Shown in pieces: positions 51,156 to 61,149 of a DNA stretch of 64,000 bases. Made by a program: the position numbers and the translations under genes. Location of the stretch: positions 40,108 through 104,107 of the forward strand of contig NZ_JANZKY010000018.1 in the NCBI RefSeq assembly GCF_025770765.1, written 5' to 3'. The first letter of the stretch is position 1; each line of letters starts with the position of its first letter. This DNA comes from Propionivibrio soli. GTDB taxonomy: Bacteria > Pseudomonadota > Gammaproteobacteria > Burkholderiales > Rhodocyclaceae. The notes beneath the pieces are model-generated. The model had not been told where the DNA came from, ran no database searches, and was given only the letters and a program-made list of their open reading frames with translations.

Positions 51156-53609
51156 ATGAGGCCCAAGCTTCTCAGCCTGATCGACGACCCGCCGACAGGG
51201 TTTGAAACCGGGACGATCCGGAAACGGGACCTCCTGTCGGGCGCCGTCGTCCTGCTGGTCTCCGACTGTGACGTGGCGTATGAACTCCTGCCGGATTTCC
51301 GGGAACGCGTCGAAGGCGTGTTGTTGACGTTCGGTGCGCCGGCGATCGAGCCGTTGGGGCCTTTGCTCTGGCATCTCAGCTTGCCGCGTGAAGCGCTTGA
51401 TCAAGCGCCCGGCATGCTGGAGGCGCTGCTCGCCGTGACGGCGAAGGCGGCAGATTTTCGCAACGAGGCGATCGTCGCGAAGCTCGCGCAGGAGAGGTTG
51501 TCGGAGGAGTATGCGGCGCGTTCGGACGACTACCGGCGGGTCACCGACGCTTTGAAAAGTCAGGTGGCGCTTCTCGCGGCGAGCGAGAACAAGCTGCAGA
51601 CGATTCTCGACAGCGTCGATGCCTGCATTTATCTCAAGGACACGCAGTATCGTTACCTGTTCGTGAATCGGGCGTTACTCAATCTGCTTGGAAAGACACG
51701 CGAGGAGATCATTGGGCTAAGCGATGCCGACCTGTTCGACAACGAAACGGCCACTGACTTCCGGCGAAATGACGAAAAGGTGCTAAGGGAAGGCCATACG
51801 GTCATTGCCGAGGAAACGGCCGCGATTCGCCTGACCGGTTTGCGCGCCACGTACCGTTCCACAAAGCTGCCATTGTTTGACCAGAACGGCCGCATTTACG
51901 CCTTGTGCGGGATCTCGACCGATATCACGCAGATCAAGGAACGCGAAGCGCAGCTGAAGCGGATCGCGCATTACGACATGCTGACGCTGTTGCCGAACCG
52001 CGTATTGCTCGCAGACCGGGTGCATCAGGCGATGACAGCGGCGCGCAGACGCCAGCAACTGCTCGCCGTCGCTTACCTCGATCTAGACGGTTTTAAAGCC
52101 ATCAATGACCGACACGGGCACGGCGTCGGCGACAAGTTGCTGGTGGCGCTCTCCGCCGGAATGAAGCAGACGCTTCGCGAGAGCGACACGCTCGCTCGTC
52201 TGGGCGGAGACGAGTTCATCGCTGTCCTGCTCGATCTGCCGAATGCCGCGGCCAGCGTGCCGATGATTACCCGTTTGCTTGCCGCAGCGGCGCAGCCCGT
52301 CCAGGTGGACGGCTTGACACTCGGCGTTTCCGCCAGCATCGGCGTGACGTTCTATCCGCAACTCGAAGAAGTCGACGCCGATCAGTTGTTCCGGCAGGCG
52401 GACCAGGCCATGTATCAGGCGAAGCTGACGGGCAAGAACAGATACCATTTTTTCGATACCGAAGAACACCGCTCGGTGCGGGGCATGCACGAGAGCCACG
52501 AGTACATCCGCCGCGCTCTCGAGGCGCAACAGTTCGTCCTGCACTATCAGCCGAAGGTGAATATGCGCACCGGCGAAGTGACCGGCGTCGAGGCCCTGGT
52601 GCGCTGGCAACACCCGACGCGAGGACTTCTTGCGCCGGCACTCTTTCTGCCGATCATCGAGGATCATCCCTTGGCCGTTCAGCTCGGCGACTGGGTCGTC
52701 GACCAGGCGTTGACCCAGCTCGAAATCTGGGAAGCCACGCGGCCGGGGCTAAGCGTCAGTGTCAATGTCGGCGCGAGACAATTGCTCCATCCTGGTTTCG
52801 TGCGGCGTCTCGGGGAACTGCTGGCCAAACATCCTGATGCGCCGCCCGATCGCCTGGAAATAGAGATTCTCGAAACAAGCGCGCTCAAGGACCTCGCGCA
52901 GGTTTCTGAGATCATCGAGGAGTGCCGCGCGATCGGTGTCCGCTTTTCGCTCGACGATTTCGGTACTGGCTATTCGTCGCTGAGTTACCTCAAACGTTTG
53001 CCGGTCGACCAGCTCAAGGTCGATGGGAGCTTTGTACGGGATATGCTCGACGATCCGGATGATGTGACCATACTCGACGGGATTCTGAGCTTGGCAACGG
53101 CTTTCGGCCGCGAAGTGATTGCCGAAGGTGTGGAGACCGACGAGCACGGAACGATGCTCCTGCGCCTCGGCTGCGTCATGGGGCAGGGATACGGCATTGC
53201 TCCGCCGATGCCGCCCCGCGAGCTGGGTCTGTGGCTGGACGTCTGGCAGCCTCACCGCGACTGGGTCGAAGTGCGGCCGGCCCGGCGCGCCGTACTCCCG
53301 TTGCTCTATGCCTGGGCCGAGCATCACTCATGGGCGGCTGAGGTTGAAAGGTACTTGGAAGGTAAAGGTGCACGCATATCGCCCGAGGTGCCGTGTCGGT
53401 TTGCTGCTTGGCTACACTCTGGGGACGCGGCAGCGGCCGTACTGCGTGAAGATAGCGAACGCGTGAAACGCTGCCACCAAAGGACGCATCAACTGGCCCG
53501 TGAGATGGTGGAGAAGAAGCAAGCGGGGAAGCGCGTACCGGATTGGCGCCAATTCCGGGATGCGGTGGAGGACCTGCTGGCTGCATTGAATGACGCCATG
53601 GACCAATGA
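51156..53609 (+). CDS. PAS-GGDEF-EAL c-di-GMP enzyme with C-terminal CZB-like zinc domain
   Basis: An 817-residue protein. A long N-terminal coiled region leads to a PAS domain (about 150-265), then GGDEF with an intact RLGGDEF motif, then EAL with EALVRW, DDFGTGYSSLSYL and VIAEGVET. Both enzyme sites look complete, so it could make and break c-di-GMP. The last 95 residues have H723/H724, C747 in CRFAAW, and H774 and H778 in CHQRTH, the spacing of a chemoreceptor zinc-binding (CZB) domain. In DgcZ an N-terminal CZB inhibits the cyclase. Here it is at the C-terminus next to the EAL domain. It forms an operon with the FIST gene. Confidence 0.9.
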   Translation: MRPKLLSLIDDPPTGFETGTIRKRDLLSGAVVLLVSDCDVAYELLPDFRERVEGVLLTFGAPAIEPLGPLLWHLSLPREALDQAPGMLEALLAVTAKAADFRNEAIVAKLAQERLSEEYAARSDDYRRVTDALKSQVALLAASENKLQTILDSVDACIYLKDTQYRYLFVNRALLNLLGKTREEIIGLSDADLFDNETATDFRRNDEKVLREGHTVIAEETAAIRLTGLRATYRSTKLPLFDQNGRIYALCGISTDITQIKEREAQLKRIAHYDMLTLLPNRVLLADRVHQAMTAARRRQQLLAVAYLDLDGFKAINDRHGHGVGDKLLVALSAGMKQTLRESDTLARLGGDEFIAVLLDLPNAAASVPMITRLLAAAAQPVQVDGLTLGVSASIGVTFYPQLEEVDADQLFRQADQAMYQAKLTGKNRYHFFDTEEHRSVRGMHESHEYIRRALEAQQFVLHYQPKVNMRTGEVTGVEALVRWQHPTRGLLAPALFLPIIEDHPLAVQLGDWVVDQALTQLEIWEATRPGLSVSVNVGARQLLHPGFVRRLGELLAKHPDAPPDRLEIEILETSALKDLAQVSEIIEECRAIGVRFSLDDFGTGYSSLSYLKRLPVDQLKVDGSFVRDMLDDPDDVTILDGILSLATAFGREVIAEGVETDEHGTMLLRLGCVMGQGYGIAPPMPPRELGLWLDVWQPHRDWVEVRPARRAVLPLLYAWAEHHSWAAEVERYLEGKGARISPEVPCRFAAWLHSGDAAAAVLREDSERVKRCHQRTHQLAREMVEKKQAGKRVPDWRQFRDAVEDLLAALNDAMDQ

Positions 53610-53732
53610 GCCGCATCGGAACGCCCCTGGTGCTAGACGTAAATAGAGAAACCACCGTCCTCGTCCTGGGCCTCCGCTGGCAACTAATGGAACGTTGTCG
53701 GGTCACATGACTGTTCCCTTTCGGGAGTCGCC

Positions 53733-54395
53733 ATGGCTACACCTACCCCTCACGTCATCGAGATTGTCTCCGACGTTGTTTGCCCGTGGTGTTTTATCGG
53801 ACTGCGCCGCCTCGATCTGGCGCTCGATCTCGTACGTGAACAACATCCGGACTTCGCTTGTGTAAAGCGCTGGCGGCCGTTTTTCCTCAGTCCGGATACG
53901 CCGTCCGAGGGCGAGCCCTACATGCCGTTCATGATTCGAAAGTTTGGCAGCCCTGAACGGTTGGCCGGCATCTTCGACCGTGTGCGTACTGCGGGGGCGC
54001 TTCATGGCGTGGACTTTCGGTTCGATCGCATCGAGATGCGCGCCAATACCTTACATGCGCATCGGCTCATTCACTGGGTGCAAGAGCGTGCAGATGCCTC
54101 GGCCCTCGTCGAGCGCTTGTTCGCAGGCCAATTCCAGCGTGGCGAGAATGTCGGCGACAAGAACGTCCTCGCTGGAATTGCCGCGGAATGCGGATACGAC
54201 CGGGATGAAGCGGCTGCGTATCTGGGGTCCGAAGACGGCACCTCCGAGGTTCTGAAGATGGAAAGCGAGTCTCGGGAGTGGGGCGTTTCCGCAGTGCCAA
54301 CGTTCATCGTCGACAGGAAAACCGGCGTGCAGGGTGCCGAAGATCCCCACATCCTGGCTCGGACGATCAAACAGGCTTTGCAGGTTCGGAACTGA
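53733..54395 (+). CDS. DsbA/FrnE-family thioredoxin-fold oxidoreductase
   Basis: A 220-residue protein with no signal peptide, so cytoplasmic. The active site CPWC lies near residue 17 (VSDVVCPWCFIGLRRLDLAL) and the cis-Pro loop is GVSAVPTFIVD, both typical of the FrnE branch of the DsbA family. Close relatives catalyse disulphide exchange, and some are polyketide isomerases. It is set between two c-di-GMP genes but does not look functionally tied to them. A hairpin follows its stop codon. Confidence 0.9.
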   Translation: MATPTPHVIEIVSDVVCPWCFIGLRRLDLALDLVREQHPDFACVKRWRPFFLSPDTPSEGEPYMPFMIRKFGSPERLAGIFDRVRTAGALHGVDFRFDRIEMRANTLHAHRLIHWVQERADASALVERLFAGQFQRGENVGDKNVLAGIAAECGYDRDEAAAYLGSEDGTSEVLKMESESREWGVSAVPTFIVDRKTGVQGAEDPHILARTIKQALQVRN

Positions 54396-54435
54396 CGATA
54401 CCGCCGCTCGGCAAGGTTGTTTGACGACGGTATCG
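54396..54435. terminator. Inverted repeat between two convergent genes
   Basis: CGATACCG (54396-54403) and CGGTATCG (54428-54435) are exact inverted repeats with a 24-base loop. They lie directly after the FrnE-like gene and about 40 nt from the end of the convergent GGDEF-EAL gene, so they may serve as a shared terminator. The long loop and missing T-tract make this weak. Confidence 0.4.
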
Positions 54436-54473
54436 CTGAGCCGAACCCTCTCTTTGATGCGGTGCCGCAGTAT

Positions 54474-57302
54474 CTAGGCGGGTTCAGCCGCGTGTTTGGC
54501 ATGGCCGTTTCCGGCGTGCCAAGTCGTCAGGTCCTGCCCAGCAAGCGGAGGGCTGAACAAGAATCCCTGTCCCTGATTGCATCCGTGCTTTTCTAGATAG
54601 CGCAGCGCGCTCTCCGATTCAATGCCTTCGCCGACTACTTCGAGGTGCAGGGTATGGCCGAGCGCAATGATGGCGTCGGTGACGGCTCGGCTTGGTGCAT
54701 CGCTCTCGAGTCGCCGGACGAACGAGCGGTCAACCTTCAGCTTGTCGAGCGGGAGACTGGTCAAGGTGCTCAGGCTGGAATAACCGGTGCCGAAGTCGTC
54801 GAGCGCAACCTTCATGCCAAGTGACTTGATCCTGCCGAGTACCTTGATGGCGTCGTCGAAGTTTTCGAGAACCGTGCTTTCAGCGATCTCCAACTGCACA
54901 CAAGCCGGATCGACTCCGCTCTGCGAGACGATGCAGCCGACCCGCTCGGCGAAATGTCGCTGCCGGAACTGCTGCGGAGAAACGTTGATGGCAATGGTCA
55001 CGCGCAGTCCATCCTTGAGCCACTTCTGGTGCTGCCGGCATGCTTCACGGGCGATCCATTCGCCCAGCCCTTCCATCAACCCGGCGGATTCGGCTACTGG
55101 AATCAGCGAGTCCGGGGCGACCTGCTGCTCGGGGTCGTCTGCCAATCTCAGCAGAGCTTCGGCCCCGATCAGTAGGCCGCTTCGTATGTCGACGATGGGT
55201 TGGTAGAGCAGCTTCAGTCCGTGATTATCGAGTGCGCGTTCCAAGCGTGAGGTCAGCGTGCAGGTTGGAGTACCGGCCTGCTGCTCGAATTCCTTCGAAT
55301 AGAATTGGTAAGCTGCGCGCCCAGATTGCTTCACCCGGTACATGGCCAGGTCTGCCGTACGGATCAGCGTATTCACATCCGTCGCGTGATCCGGGAAACA
55401 GCTGATGCCGATCGATGGCGACAGGCTGAGTTCCAGCGAATCGATCAGGTAAGGCCGGCTGATGCGGTCGACGATATGCTGGGCCACAACGGCCGCACGG
55501 TGACAGTCCTCTCCGATGCGTGCCAGGATGACGACGAACTCGTCGCCGCCGAGGCGGCCGACAAGGTCTTCGCGTCGCGTACAGCTTTTCAAGCGACTTG
55601 CTACTTCCTGTAGCACGCGGTCGCCCACCTCGTGACCGTGCAGGTCATTGATCGGCTTGAATCGATCGAGGTCAACAAACAGCAGCGCGCCGCGAATGTC
55701 GCCGCGCACGGCGCCCGCCAGCAAGCGGCCGCCGTTTTCAAAAATCAACGCTCGATTGGGCAAGCCGGTGAGCGTGTCGTGAAGCGCGGCTTCACGGAAG
55801 CACTGCTCGGCGACCTTGCGCTGCGTGATGTCCTGCATCGTTCCCCTGAGCGCGACCACGGTACCTTTGCCGTTGCGCACGGGCTTCCCCTTGCAGTGCA
55901 CCCAGACTGTCGCGCCGGTACTGTGAATTGCCTGGAGTTCGAGATCGAATCCGTCGGTCTTTGATGCCTCGTCCACGGCGGCTTTAGCCCGGTCCCATGA
56001 GTCAAGTGTCAGCAAGGTGCCGCGTTGCTCGGAGAAGGCGGGAACATCCCGACCGAAGATGTCGTGCAGTGAATCCGACGTCTTGAATTCGCCGTTCTCT
56101 AAATCCCAGTTCCAGGTCCCGAATCGCGCGAGGTGATGCGCTTCCTCCAGTTCACGCTCCTTCTCGAGAAGGTGCGCATTGCTCTCCTGTAAAGAACGGT
56201 TACGTCGCGTGAGCAATCCGGCGGCAAGGCCGATTGCTTTTCCCACCTCATTGGCTTCCTTGACCCCAAGCAAGGGAATATCGACCCGGCGGCCCGCACC
56301 CAGCGCATTGGCCGGACCGATCAGGCTCTGGAACGAGGCGGCGATGCGCAACGACACCCAGCGGGCGAGAGCCAAACCGATGGCAAAAAGGCAGGCGATG
56401 CCTAATGCCATTGCCGAGAGACGGCGCGCGAATTGTCCACCCAGATACGACTGCGGGATGGAAAGGGCGACGGTCCAGTTACTCGCCGCGGAACGCGTGT
56501 AAGCCGCGAGCACCGCTACACCGTCTTTCATTACACCCTCGACGATGCCTTCCTCCGAAGAGAGAAAGCGCTGATGGAACGCTGCCGCGGGTTTCTGCCC
56601 CACGTAGCGCTCGGTTTCCCGGCTCCGCGCCACGATCGAAGCGGTTCGATCGAGGATCGTAGCCACCCAGCCGTCCGGTAGGCCCTGGCTTTCGAGAATA
56701 TCTTTCAGGCTTTCGGGAGGCAGGGTGATGGTCAGCGCGAGTACGGCTCGATTTTCGATGAAGACGGGTACGACAACGGCGACGAGTTGTCTTTGAAGCA
56801 ACGTGCTGAAGAAGACGTTCGATACGAGGGGACGTCTCGTATCCAGCACGAGACGGATAGCCTCCGGGTTGCCGTGGACCGGGAGTGCCTGGCCGAACGG
56901 TCGAGCGGTATTCACGAATTGCTGTCCCGAACGATCGGTAAGTACGACCGATCCAGGGAACTTGGTCTGCTCCAGGGCGCGGCGCGCCTGCATATGGAAT
57001 TGCGCCAGATCGCCGGCTTGGAGGAAGCGGCTGGTGGCGAGCCCTTGGGCCAAGGCTTCGAGTTGCAGCACGCGGTTGTCAACTGCTTGAGCCAAGGCGC
57101 GGGCGGTCTGGATCGTATCCTTCTCAAGCTGCGTCCGACCCGACCTGTATTCGTAAACGAAGAACCCCACGGCGCCCATGATGCCCGGAACCAGGCAGGC
57201 GAGAACCAGCCAGAACAACAGGGTCCGTACCGAACGCTCGCGAACGGAGCTTTCGGCCTCTTCCACCGCCGTATCCAATGCCCCCGCACTGATCGTCAAC
57301 AC
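54474..57302 (-). CDS. Membrane GGDEF-EAL c-di-GMP enzyme with periplasmic sensor
   Basis: A 942-residue protein. A helix near residues 30-50, a periplasmic sensing region of about 230 residues (dCache-like), a second helix near 290-310, a PAS domain (about 380-500) and then GGDEF with RLGGDEFVVIL and EAL with AEALLRL, DDFGTGYSSLSTL and VVGEGIES. Both enzyme motifs look intact, though Trp of EALxRW is Leu. It probably sets c-di-GMP in response to an extracellular ligand. GTG 57302 has GGAG five bases upstream. Confidence 0.9.
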   Translation of the reverse strand: MLTISAGALDTAVEEAESSVRERSVRTLLFWLVLACLVPGIMGAVGFFVYEYRSGRTQLEKDTIQTARALAQAVDNRVLQLEALAQGLATSRFLQAGDLAQFHMQARRALEQTKFPGSVVLTDRSGQQFVNTARPFGQALPVHGNPEAIRLVLDTRRPLVSNVFFSTLLQRQLVAVVVPVFIENRAVLALTITLPPESLKDILESQGLPDGWVATILDRTASIVARSRETERYVGQKPAAAFHQRFLSSEEGIVEGVMKDGVAVLAAYTRSAASNWTVALSIPQSYLGGQFARRLSAMALGIACLFAIGLALARWVSLRIAASFQSLIGPANALGAGRRVDIPLLGVKEANEVGKAIGLAAGLLTRRNRSLQESNAHLLEKERELEEAHHLARFGTWNWDLENGEFKTSDSLHDIFGRDVPAFSEQRGTLLTLDSWDRAKAAVDEASKTDGFDLELQAIHSTGATVWVHCKGKPVRNGKGTVVALRGTMQDITQRKVAEQCFREAALHDTLTGLPNRALIFENGGRLLAGAVRGDIRGALLFVDLDRFKPINDLHGHEVGDRVLQEVASRLKSCTRREDLVGRLGGDEFVVILARIGEDCHRAAVVAQHIVDRISRPYLIDSLELSLSPSIGISCFPDHATDVNTLIRTADLAMYRVKQSGRAAYQFYSKEFEQQAGTPTCTLTSRLERALDNHGLKLLYQPIVDIRSGLLIGAEALLRLADDPEQQVAPDSLIPVAESAGLMEGLGEWIAREACRQHQKWLKDGLRVTIAINVSPQQFRQRHFAERVGCIVSQSGVDPACVQLEIAESTVLENFDDAIKVLGRIKSLGMKVALDDFGTGYSSLSTLTSLPLDKLKVDRSFVRRLESDAPSRAVTDAIIALGHTLHLEVVGEGIESESALRYLEKHGCNQGQGFLFSPPLAGQDLTTWHAGNGHAKHAAEPA

Positions 57303-57706
57303 GCTTGCTCCGGCGATTGCTTCCTCAAGTCCGCGATAGGCCGCCTTTCCTCACACGAACCATCAGTGGCCCAAACGCTCGAAACTGAATCGCACCCGTT
57401 TCAACTGGACCAGGGCGTACAGCCAACCTGGTACGAGTGCCGTTCGATTGAATGGAGGAGAGCAAGCGTTGTTCCCGGCAACGGCGAAGGATTCGTGCGG
57501 GTTCCGACTCGGGCGGACACGGCAATTTGGCACTCGGTGGTGGTTTTGCGGAGGCGTCTAGCCGGCCCTTGGTACAACGGCATAGTTCTTTGTAGTAGCC
57601 TTTATGCGTTTGCAGACCATCCTCCCCGAAACCGGCTAATTTATCCGGAGCGCGCCGATCGGGATGTGTAGTTGGCAGGTCTAACGAAATATCGCGGGAG
57701 GTGCTT
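57303..57706. other. Divergent intergenic region between two c-di-GMP genes
   Basis: This region of 404 nt has no gene I can support. It must hold the promoters of two divergent genes. No clear operator or terminator was seen. Confidence 0.4.
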
Positions 57707-60700
57707 GTGGTAGGGGCGTCGAGTTCCGACTCAAGAATATTCGCGTCGTTTTGTACGGCGGCGGTCGTCGTCGTCGTGCTGGCTGCAAGTACCTGGCGAG
57801 TCGCAAGAGATGCGACCGAATCCGCTCGGTGGGTCAGCCATACGCACGAGGTGCTCAACAGCCTGGCTCAAGCCAAGGCCGCCACCGTTCAGATCGAACT
57901 GAGCACACAGAGCTTCCGGATTTCGGGCGATACCAAGCACTTGGCCGAGCGCGACCGCGTAATTGCGGAGCGCGAGGCGACGCTGCAGCAGATCAAAGAA
58001 CTTACCGCGGACAACCCTCGGCAGCAGGAACGGTGGACTGACCTACGGCAGGTGATCAACGAACGTCTCGCCATTTCCAGGCAATCGGAATGGCTGCGCA
58101 AAACGCAGGGTGTCGAAGCCGCCACGGAGTTCGTCGCCAAAGCCCCGCTGCAGGAAACGCGGCAGAGAACGTACGGGCTGCTCAACGAGATGCACGCGGA
58201 TGAGCTCAAGCTCCTTGAAATGCGCAGCGCCGAGCAAGCCAGTTCCCGCCGAGTTCTTCCGGCCACGGCAATCGGGGTTGCTCTATCCCTGGTGGTGCTT
58301 CTGTCGATCGCCTACGTCGGAATCCGGCGTCAGTTGCGGGAGACGGAGGCCCATCGACGTGCACTGGCACTTAGCGAAGAAAGCTTGTCGACCACGTTGC
58401 ATTCGATCGGCGACGGTGTGCTCGCATGCGATACCGAGGGTCGCGTCACCCGTATGAATCCCGTGGCCGAATCGCTTACTGGATGGACTTTTGCGGAAGC
58501 CAAAGGCCGGCACGTCGAAGAGGTGTTCCGCATCGTCAACGAACGGACGCGCGCGCCGGCCAGTAATCCGATTGACGCGGTTCTTGCGACCGGGAAAACG
58601 CAGGCACTGATGAACCACACCGCGTTGATCGCCCGCTCCGGAAGCGAAACGCCCATCGCGGATAGCGCCGCCCCAATTCGCGATCCGGCGGGAAAGCTGA
58701 CGGGGGTCGTTCTCGTTTTCCGCGACGTGACGACGGAGCGTGTAGCCGAAGATACCGTGCGAAAACAGAACGAGCTGCTTGAGGGAAGGGTGCAGGAGAG
58801 AACCCAGCAGTTGCTTGAAAGCCAGGAGCATCTGCGCAGCGTAATCAGCAACGTGCCGGCGTTGATCGCTTACGTCGACAACCAGCAGCGTTATGTGTAC
58901 GTCAATCGGCAGTATCGCGAGAGATTCGCCGCGGACAAGGAAGACATCACCGGGTATACGGTTCGCGAAATCCTCGGTGAAGAGCGGTACGCCATAGCTG
59001 GTCCGCTGATCGCCAAAGTGCTGAACGGCGAGCCGCAGAGTTACGACTGGCAGCCTTTCCCCAACGTGTGGCACGTAATCAACTATGTCCCGAAACGCGA
59101 CCCAGACGGTGCAGTGGCGGGGTACTACGTGTTGGGTACCGACATCACGGAACGCAAGAAGGCGGAGGAACACATCAAGGTGTTGAACACCGAGCTCGAA
59201 CAACATGTGCATGACCTGGAGCATGTGACGCGTGCCCTACGCATGTTGAGCGCCGGTAATCGAGCGATGTTGCGTGCGAAAGAAGAGCAGGATCTGCTCG
59301 ACAGCATGTGCGAGGCCATTGTTACCTGCGGGAGCTATCCCATGGCCGCCGTCTGGTACGGCGACCCCGTGGAACGCGCTTCGCTACGGCCGATGGCCCA
59401 ATGCGGTTGTGCGAACGGCCTCGAAGGCCTGCGTGATTTGGCGGCGTCATGGCTGGGCGGACGAGGCATCGAGAACTTCGCCTTTACGGCGCTGCGGACT
59501 GGCGAGAGCGTCGTCGTGCCGGAGACATCCGCTGACCCCGCGTGTGCGGCCTGGTCAGTGGCCGATGGGCATGCGTCCGGGGTCGCCTGCCCGCTCCGGG
59601 TGGGCAATCAGGTCATCGGAGTCCTGACCATTTGCGGGGCGGAGAAGAACGGTTTTGATTCCAGCGAAATAAGCCTGCTCAACGAATCGGCAGACGATTT
59701 GGCTTTCGGGATCGCGAACCTGCGTGCGGCGGCGACGCAGAAGGAGACGGAAGCCGCGATGCAGCGAATGTCTCGTTTCGATGCGCTGACCGGCCTCCCC
59801 AACGAAGCCTCGTTCGCAGAACGCTTTCGGGCGGCATTGGACGACGCGTCGCGGAATCGTTCGCCGGTTTCGGTGCTTCAGGCCAACGTCGAGCGCTTGA
59901 GTGAAATCAACGACGCGCTGGGGTTCGATCACGGAAACCACCTCTTGAAAGAGTTCGGTTCGCGCCTCAAGGCCGCGGTTCCGGAAAGTTGCACCATCGC
60001 CCGCCTGCGGGGCGATGAGTTCGGCATCCTCGCGCCGCGGACGGATACCGCGGAGGCGGCAGCGCTCGCTCAGCGCATTGAGGCGTCGCTGTCGAAACCG
60101 TTCCCGATCGCCGATATCGACCTCGACATTTCCGCCAAGTTTGGAATTGCCACGTTTCCCCAACACGGCTCGACGCCGCACGACCTCTTCCGGCATGTCG
60201 ATATCGCGGCTCACCAGGCCAAGAAACGCCGTGCCAAATGGGTTGTCTTCCAACCTGGCGGTAGCCGGGACCAGCGCCGGCGGCTGTTGATCGTCAGTGA
60301 ATTGCGTCGGGCCATCGACAATGGCGATCTCGCACTCTATCTGCAGCCGAAGATCGATTTCGCGACGCTGCGCGTATGCGGTGCGGAAGGTCTGGTGCGA
60401 TGGGTGCACCGTGAGCGCGGCATCGTGAGTCCGGCGGAGTTCATCGAACTTGCCGAACAAACCGGGCTGATCAAACCCTTGACCGAATCGGTCATCGAAA
60501 TGGCATTGCGGCAGATCAGGGGGTTCGAGCGGGCCGGGAATCCGCTGCCGATTGCCGTCAATCTATCGGCGCAGAATCTACGCGACGAGTCGCTCCTTGT
60601 CACGATCCGGGATATGACGAGGAGCTACGGAATCAATCCGAGCCTGCTGGAGGTCGAGATTACCGAAAACGCAGTGATGGATGACGCTGAGTATGCGCTG

Positions 60701-61078
60701 GAGGTGTTGAACAGATTGAGGGAGGAAGGGGTTCAGATCTACATCGACGATTTCGGTACCGGCTATTCGTCCCTCAGTTACCTCCAACGACTCCCGGTTG
60801 ACTACATCAAGATCGACCAGTCGTTCGTACGCGACATGTCGCTGCAACCGGATTCCGCGGTGATTGTCCGATCGACAATCGATCTGGCGCACGACCTCGG
60901 GTGCAGGACGGTGGCGGAGGGAATTGAATCCAGGAACGACTGGGACTTGCTCGCCAGAATGGGATGCGATGTGGCGCAAGGTTATTTCATCGCCCGTCCG
61001 ATGCCCGCGTCCGACTTCTGTAACTGGGTCGCGGGGTACAGTCCGCTGGCTTTCCAGGGCGGCGACGAGCAAGCCTGA
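57707..61078 (+). CDS. CHASE3-PAS-PAS-GAF-degenerate GGDEF-EAL protein, likely phosphodiesterase
   Basis: A 1123-residue membrane protein. A helix near residues 10-25 precedes a CHASE3-like sensor (about 25-180), then a second helix near 185-205. Two PAS domains (about 225-350 and 370-485) and a GAF domain (about 530-680) follow. The GGDEF domain is altered: RGDEF replaces GGDEF, which usually ends cyclase activity. EAL has EGLVRW in place of EALVRW but keeps the catalytic Glu, plus YIDDFGTGYSSLSYL and VAEGIES, so hydrolysis of c-di-GMP is plausible. The start GTG 57707 is preferred (GGGAGG five bases upstream) over 57701, which overlaps the ribosome site. Confidence 0.88.
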   Translation: MVGASSSDSRIFASFCTAAVVVVVLAASTWRVARDATESARWVSHTHEVLNSLAQAKAATVQIELSTQSFRISGDTKHLAERDRVIAEREATLQQIKELTADNPRQQERWTDLRQVINERLAISRQSEWLRKTQGVEAATEFVAKAPLQETRQRTYGLLNEMHADELKLLEMRSAEQASSRRVLPATAIGVALSLVVLLSIAYVGIRRQLRETEAHRRALALSEESLSTTLHSIGDGVLACDTEGRVTRMNPVAESLTGWTFAEAKGRHVEEVFRIVNERTRAPASNPIDAVLATGKTQALMNHTALIARSGSETPIADSAAPIRDPAGKLTGVVLVFRDVTTERVAEDTVRKQNELLEGRVQERTQQLLESQEHLRSVISNVPALIAYVDNQQRYVYVNRQYRERFAADKEDITGYTVREILGEERYAIAGPLIAKVLNGEPQSYDWQPFPNVWHVINYVPKRDPDGAVAGYYVLGTDITERKKAEEHIKVLNTELEQHVHDLEHVTRALRMLSAGNRAMLRAKEEQDLLDSMCEAIVTCGSYPMAAVWYGDPVERASLRPMAQCGCANGLEGLRDLAASWLGGRGIENFAFTALRTGESVVVPETSADPACAAWSVADGHASGVACPLRVGNQVIGVLTICGAEKNGFDSSEISLLNESADDLAFGIANLRAAATQKETEAAMQRMSRFDALTGLPNEASFAERFRAALDDASRNRSPVSVLQANVERLSEINDALGFDHGNHLLKEFGSRLKAAVPESCTIARLRGDEFGILAPRTDTAEAAALAQRIEASLSKPFPIADIDLDISAKFGIATFPQHGSTPHDLFRHVDIAAHQAKKRRAKWVVFQPGGSRDQRRRLLIVSELRRAIDNGDLALYLQPKIDFATLRVCGAEGLVRWVHRERGIVSPAEFIELAEQTGLIKPLTESVIEMALRQIRGFERAGNPLPIAVNLSAQNLRDESLLVTIRDMTRSYGINPSLLEVEITENAVMDDAEYALEVLNRLREEGVQIYIDDFGTGYSSLSYLQRLPVDYIKIDQSFVRDMSLQPDSAVIVRSTIDLAHDLGCRTVAEGIESRNDWDLLARMGCDVAQGYFIARPMPASDFCNWVAGYSPLAFQGGDEQA

Positions 61079-61149
61079 AAGACTAATTTCGTTATCGCGG
61101 TCCGGCTAGCGGTCGCCCCTGCGCCATCAATTGCCGGTCGGCGGCATTC

